In this document: positions 61,501-64,000 of the stretch, one piece after another
Layout: the number at the start of each line of letters is the position of its first letter
Numbering within the stretch: position 1 is the stretch's first letter
Origin: Dreissena polymorpha
Lineage: Eukaryota > Mollusca > Bivalvia > Myida > Dreissenidae
NCBI RefSeq assembly: GCF_020536995.1
Contig: NC_068366.1
Location: 72,945,536-73,009,535 of the forward strand
Direction of reading: 5' to 3'
DNA: 64,000 nucleotides
The notes under the pieces: generated by a model
The model's database searches: none
Seen by the model: the letters and a program-made list of their open reading frames with translations, nothing else
What the model was told of the DNA's origin: nothing
Program-made: the position numbers and the translations under genes

Positions 61501-63704
61501 CAGAAAGATGGACGGACAACGCCAAACCAATATCCCTCCGCCTATGGCGGGGGATAACAAGAGCACTGCATAGCGGATGCCAATGCTCCGATGCGGGTGC
61601 AGTTTTGAATAAATGAAAGCTTGTCAGAAGATTTTTTTTAAGAGGTCATAGTGACCTTGACCTTTTACCTAGAGCCCAAAAATGGGTGTGGGGTGTAGAA
61701 CTCATCAAGGTGCAGCTACATATAAAGTTTCAAAGTTGTAGGTGGAAGCACTTTGATTTTAGAGCCAATGTTAAGATTTTAGCACGGCGGACGAGCTGGC
61801 TATGACAATACCTCGGGTTTTCTCAGAAAACAGCCAAGGTGGTGTTGGTGTTAAGAAAGTTTCATAACTAACATCCATTGTAGTATCAAAGCTTTGTAGT
61901 AAGCGGAATGTATGTTAAAAGAAACACGTTAATTGTGTAAAACATACATTTCAACCTTTAAATTTGTCCATATTAGGTCAAGGTCAAAATGAGGTAAATA
62001 GATTTGGGTTTGTTCAGATTGCTCAAATATAACATCCATGCAAGTATCACAGCTTTGTAGCAAGCAGAATTGATGTTATTAAACAACTAGTGGTAAAGGG
62101 GTACCTATGGACATATGGACTGACCAATGGACCATTGGAGGAAGGGACTAACAGACAGGCCGAATGCAATATGGCTCTAAGCATAGGTAAATGACCAGGG
62201 CATTACATATTACTAGCAATTCTACAAGAGTATTTACATTCACATGTGTTGCACAGGACATACACAAAATACCAGCAGTTCTACAAGGGTAAATGCAATC
62301 ACATGTGATGCACTGGACATACACAAGTTACCAGCAGTTCTGCAAGGGTAAATGCAATCACATGTGATGCACCGGACATATGCAAGTTACCAGCAGTTCT
62401 ACAAGGGTAAAAGCCATCACATATTACATCAAGCTTAGACAACTTCATCTAGAGTGAACCAAATTTATGCATTATGATATGAGTGCACACAAATATCTAT
62501 TTAAGAATTTTTTTTTGGCTAAGACTAAGTTATTACAGTCAAAACACATGGTCTTGAGTTTATATGTATATTAATTAAATCACAAGGGCGATAGCATGAG
62601 AGCTTTTGACAACAAGCATTAGAACACCAAACTGTTGGCTATATCCACAATAACCTAACACTTAGCTTAAATTATTTCCATTCTACCACATATTTATATA
62701 ATTTGTGTGTACAATACAAAAACTATTTTAATATATATATGCTCAGCCTCTTTTCTGCAAAAATGTACTCGTATGACTTTCTGTGACTTCAACACACCGA
62801 AACATTTCAAAATGATAAAAGCTGCATTCATAACCATTTAGTAAACAATTAAACACAATGAAACTATTATGCAAATAAATCGAATTCTAACACGGCACGT
62901 GACTTGTTTTCTATAGACAAAGAAGGAAATCAAGCGTGGGTTATTCTGCAATATTTTATGGGCGGAGCTTAATGTTTCGAAAATAGTTCCGAATAAATAA
63001 ACAACTAATTGTATATTTGGTGATCATTGGTATAACCACGCCTACAAAGAATGTTATTTGTTAGGAAACGTAATTCAGAAAACATTTATAGCATGTCAGC
63101 TTTTCAGTAGCATCAATAAGCGTGACGTCATTAAGTTTCTACGATTGTTGTTTTCAATGAAAGTGACGTCATTTGCAAAATATTTGTAAATGAAATCGAC
63201 TTTATTTGTTTGTACAATTCAATGACGTCACTAAATAGTGAACTTTGTACTTAGAAGGGCGGAGTATTGAAAAATATAGTTCACGTCCTAAAACTTGAAC
63301 CAAATCAATTAGAATCGTGTTAGAATCGAAATAATATTTTTCTATGATGGTTAGTTGTCGAATAACCCACAGTAAGTTGTATAGATGCGTGTTATCAAAT
63401 CACTCGTGCTTCGCACTTGTGATTTAATTCCTACGCATCTATACTCCTTACTGTGGGTTATTCGACAACAAACCATGATAGAAAAATATTATTTCTTAAA
63501 TAAATATATAATTAAATAGCATTTTCTCTAAAAAAAATATTTTCCAAATACTGTGAAATGCACAAATTAAGTTTTTGAAAATTTCACCAAATCTGCATTA
63601 AACACATGCATATTACTGAACAATTTCTGGGAATTACCTGAACTTCTTTCACAACATTTGGCTCCCCGATGGTTTTGTGGTAGAATCTTAATTATATTAC
63701 CTTT
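47411..63704 (-). CDS. NUDT9-homology protein (TRPM2-type C-terminus or NUDT9), 8 exons
   Basis: Minus-strand exons 63638-63704, 61017-61174, 56600-56688, 55582-55782, 54076-54181, 51553-51696, 49612-49725 and 47411-47527 join with GT/AG sites and compatible phases into 331 codons plus TGA (the first exon is the least certain). The protein has a charged helix (KRRQERKAQEDKQRIEKLFE), then VPDDKVPWG, YTALEVL, PTWADPDI, RSFMGEYQVVDGLPLNPKGR, GLLGRWGPN, WALPG, EFTEEALG, IYEGYADDQRNTDNAWLET and a C-terminus ending HLDAYF. These match, in order, the landmarks of human NUDT9 and of the NUDT9-H domain of TRPM2 as I recall them (…VGRGLLGRWGPN…, …YKGYVDDPRNTDNAWMET…). Established role: ADP-ribose hydrolysis (NUDT9) or ADP-ribose sensing by the channel (TRPM2). 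The preceding charged helix favours a TRPM2-type channel, whose earlier exons would lie beyond 64000, but a NUDT9 enzyme is not excluded. The Nudix box is degenerate, and exon 3 carries an amplified splice-site array. Confidence 0.85.
47580..47780. repeat. Dispersed short repeat ('tgcgtacagtgttgtccca' family)
   Basis: Contains 'gtgcgtacagtgttgtccca', 'agcctgtgcagtc' and 'tccagtttaggcagaaactgttgtccc'. Relatives at 49795-49875 and 52120-52330, and a fragment at 18478-18505. Short inverted 'gtgttgtccc' ends suggest a non-autonomous DNA element. Confidence 0.65.
48758..49592. repeat. Dispersed repeat with four internal ~187-bp units
   Basis: Opens 'acaagagctgtcaccataggatgacttatgcccccttt' and closes 'gacagacagacagac ... 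tatgcccccttttctacgaaaaggggcataaa'. Units repeat 'gttatgagcatttttcgaaacctaaacgcag' and 'gcggaccctaagttcaaggtcaaggtcac'. It lies in the last intron of the NUDT9-H gene. An (ACAG)n tract sits at 49512-49540. Confidence 0.85.
49795..49875. repeat. Short palindromic repeat of the 'gtccctgattagcctgt' family
   Basis: 'gtccctgattagcctgtgaag' and its inverted partner 'cataggctaatcagggac' face each other within 60 bp; related to 47580-47780 and 52120-52330. Confidence 0.7.
49970..50530. mobile_element. Foldback element P3
   Basis: Palindrome 49982-50123 has arms TGTTCATGTCAGTGTAAGAT and complement, with centre CACGAGTGGCGCAGCCACGA. The right part carries TGACGTCA (50269-50276), the GTGGCGTGCCTCA block and a GATTTTAATTCACTCGTGAT block. 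It is collinear, in inverse orientation, with P1 (11735-12250). Located in an intron of the NUDT9-H gene. Confidence 0.75.
50890..51470. repeat. Decayed copy of the 'acaagagggcc' repeat
   Basis: Phrases 'ttataaagattgggcaaaaatgt', 'gttaacaaggtttcaatatag' and the terminal 'gcgataacaaaagcttaccatacgagctctggttatct' match the family at 41713-43080, with high divergence. Confidence 0.65.
51975..52080. repeat. Tandem repeat, 20-bp unit, about 5 copies
   Basis: Unit CCTAACCACAGAATATGAAA, with a few substitutions. Confidence 0.9.
52120..52330. repeat. Dispersed short repeat ('gtcccagattgtcctgtgcagtc' family)
   Basis: Ends 'gtcatcccagattgtcctgtgcag' and 'ctgcacaagctaatctgggaggacac' are inverted relative to each other, as in 47580-47780. 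Confidence 0.65.
52330..53815. repeat. 'acaagagggcctgaaagaccc' repeat, second large copy
   Basis: Same boundaries and internal units as 41713-43080 ('gaccaagtttcatgaagat', 'gtggcctctagagtgttaacaagg', 'aggaaaaatgccccgcccc'), about eight units, ending 'gagcacattgtgatcaagcgagctaaaa'. In an intron of the NUDT9-H gene. Confidence 0.85.
54303..54640 (-). repeat. Short relative of the 32.2-kb repeat
   Basis: Starts 'acaagagatgtaattgtcagaaacacaatgccccct' and ends 'ccctaccgggggcata', with 'tttgaccttgaaggatgacc' inside. Confidence 0.75.
55790..56595. other. Intron of the NUDT9-H gene, AT-rich
   Basis: Between exons 55582-55782 and 56600-56688 on the minus strand. No repeat or gene seen. Confidence 0.6.
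56643..58950 (-). repeat. Tandem array of a 3' splice site plus exon start, 29 units of 79-80 bp
   Basis: Read on the minus strand, each unit consists of an intron end (TGCACTTTCTATTACAG) followed by ACAAGCTACCCCGAGTACAG and on to TTGGAAGTGTTG, that is the first ~51 coding bases of exon 3 of the NUDT9-H gene (TSYPEYSPSVYTALEVL). Only the copy nearest 56600 continues into the rest of the exon (RRPTWADPDIMR) and a donor. Units are 79 or 80 bp, depending on tgtacaca versus tgtacaaca. All keep AG at the splice position except for sequence changes in the outermost copies. All three minus frames stay open for long stretches. Confidence 0.9.
58955..59545. other. Intron sequence left of the MITEs
   Basis: AT-rich intron sequence of the NUDT9-H gene; an 80-codon plus-strand frame (59191-59433) has no support. 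Confidence 0.4.
59546..59791. mobile_element. MITE with AACCCTTTCCCA ends, copy 1
   Basis: Terminal inverted repeats AACCCTTTCCCA / TGGGAAAGGGTT, with TTAA at the right end and ATAA at the left. Internal 'agcataaaaccagaacagcctgcgagtaacttgc' is shared with copy 2 at 60156-60510. TTAA plus CCCTTT ends suggest a piggyBac-type non-autonomous element. Confidence 0.65.
60156..60510. mobile_element. MITE with AACCCTTTCCC ends, copy 2, expanded right end
   Basis: Same element as 59546-59791, flanked by TTAA. Its right end is repeated: 'taagtggtaaagggttaaata' occurs about four times with a period near 27 bp (60390-60510). Confidence 0.65.
60590..60960. mobile_element. Foldback element P4
   Basis: Palindrome 60790-60950 has arms with ATACCATATTTTATTAAAC and GTTAGTAAGC, and a centre near 60871. 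To its left is the 16-bp palindrome TGACGTTGCAACGTCA (60686-60701). The CTCGT motif lies within both arms. Arm sequence differs from P1-P3. Confidence 0.65.
61220..62205. repeat. Two adjoining dispersed repeats with GGACGGACAGACAGACGG and AGGTCA-type motifs
   Basis: 61220-61560 ends 'ggacggacagacagacggacggccg ... ccgcctatggcgggggataaca', a familiar repeat end in bivalves. 61560-62205 begins 'gagcactgcatagcggatgccaatgctccgatgc' and contains 'gtgaccttgaccttttacct'. Non-coding, in an intron of the NUDT9-H gene. Confidence 0.7.
62213..62425. repeat. Tandem repeat, 59-60-bp unit, about 3.7 copies
   Basis: Unit 'accagcagttctacaagggt', 'aaatgcaatcacatgtgatg', 'cactggacatacacaagtt'. The first copy is the most diverged. 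Confidence 0.9.
62430..63080. other. AT-rich intron sequence
   Basis: No gene or clear repeat; lies between exons 1 and 2 of the NUDT9-H gene as seen here. Confidence 0.4.
63110..63500. mobile_element. Foldback element P5
   Basis: Near-perfect palindrome 63329-63495 contains TTGTCGAATAACCCACAGTA and its complement, with centre CACTCGTGCTTCGCACTTGTG. Three TGACGTCA sites lie just to its left (63123, 63164, 63223). Arm sequence is unrelated to the others, but the centre motif is shared. Confidence 0.7.
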
Positions 63705-63709
63705 CTGTT

Positions 63710-64000
63710 GTGAACCAGTGAAAACTACAAATATTATTGGTATCTGAATGATTTCATTTAACAATTTAACTCAAGATTAATATAATTTTCTTTAAAATGT
63801 CAAGGCTTGAAAATAAATGATAAACTTTTGTTACATATAAAACATAATCAGCAAGTGAAATTTTATAGTTATGATAATATACTAAAATAATAAACTATAA
63901 AGATACTTGACAACTTTTGATTGTTAAGTAAACTAGAACATAAGAGTCACATTCTGACAAAACAGGGCTTAATGCATGTGCATAACGTGTCATTTGAGAT
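63710..64000. other. AT-rich sequence to window end
   Basis: Probably intron of the NUDT9-H gene; no exon recognised. Confidence 0.35.

Noticed and set aside
61256-61616. Plus-strand frames of 63 and 76 codons
   Set aside because: Inside a dispersed repeat ending in GGACGGACAGACAGACGG; not coding.

Overview
The window looks like nuclear DNA from a bivalve mollusc. It is AT-rich and intron-rich, and it is packed with repeat families typical of bivalve genomes: 'acaagagggcctgaaaggccc' blocks, 'tgaccttgacctttgacct' blocks, 'atgccccc...ggggcata' blocks and tRNA-derived SINE pieces. A dreissenid- or venerid-like clam or mussel fits best, but the species is inferred from memory of such repeats, not shown. 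No rRNA, no functional tRNA and no CRISPR array is visible.

Layout. 1-2.9 kb: an unrecognised gene, tandemly duplicated with about 99% identity. 3.1-17.8 kb: two diverged copies of a 4-6 kb segment (about 3.1-7.35 kb and 11.3-17.8 kb), separated by a 2.5 kb minisatellite with a 49-bp unit (about 52 copies) and interrupted by foldback elements and triplet microsatellites. 17.9-20 kb: a long palindrome and a very G-rich tandem array. 20-40.6 kb: a region that looks like one or more large DNA transposons. It holds a four-exon RecQ-type helicase gene (+ strand), a convergent gene with a Myb/SANT-like DNA-binding domain followed by a region resembling DUF6589-type proteins (- strand, apparently in pieces), and four copies of the terminal sequence TACGGGCAAAAGC arranged as inverted pairs. 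A 5'-truncated RNase H-bearing LINE is inserted near the right end. 40.8-47.4 kb: dispersed repeats and AT-rich DNA.

47.4-63.7 kb: the best host gene in the window, on the minus strand. Eight exons (331 codons plus stop, all phases compatible) encode the C-terminal part of a NUDT9/TRPM2-type protein: a charged helix followed by the NUDT9-homology domain. Its Nudix box is degenerate. The boundary between intron 2 and exon 3 (3' splice site plus the first ~50 coding bases) has been amplified into 29 tandem copies of 79-80 bp.

The helicase and the Myb/SANT-DUF6589-like gene plausibly work together as transposition genes of a helicase-carrying DNA transposon (Academ-like is my best guess). The NUDT9-H gene would bind or hydrolyse ADP-ribose. 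The remainder is repeats, with several foldback families sharing CTCGTG-type centres and TGACGTCA sites.
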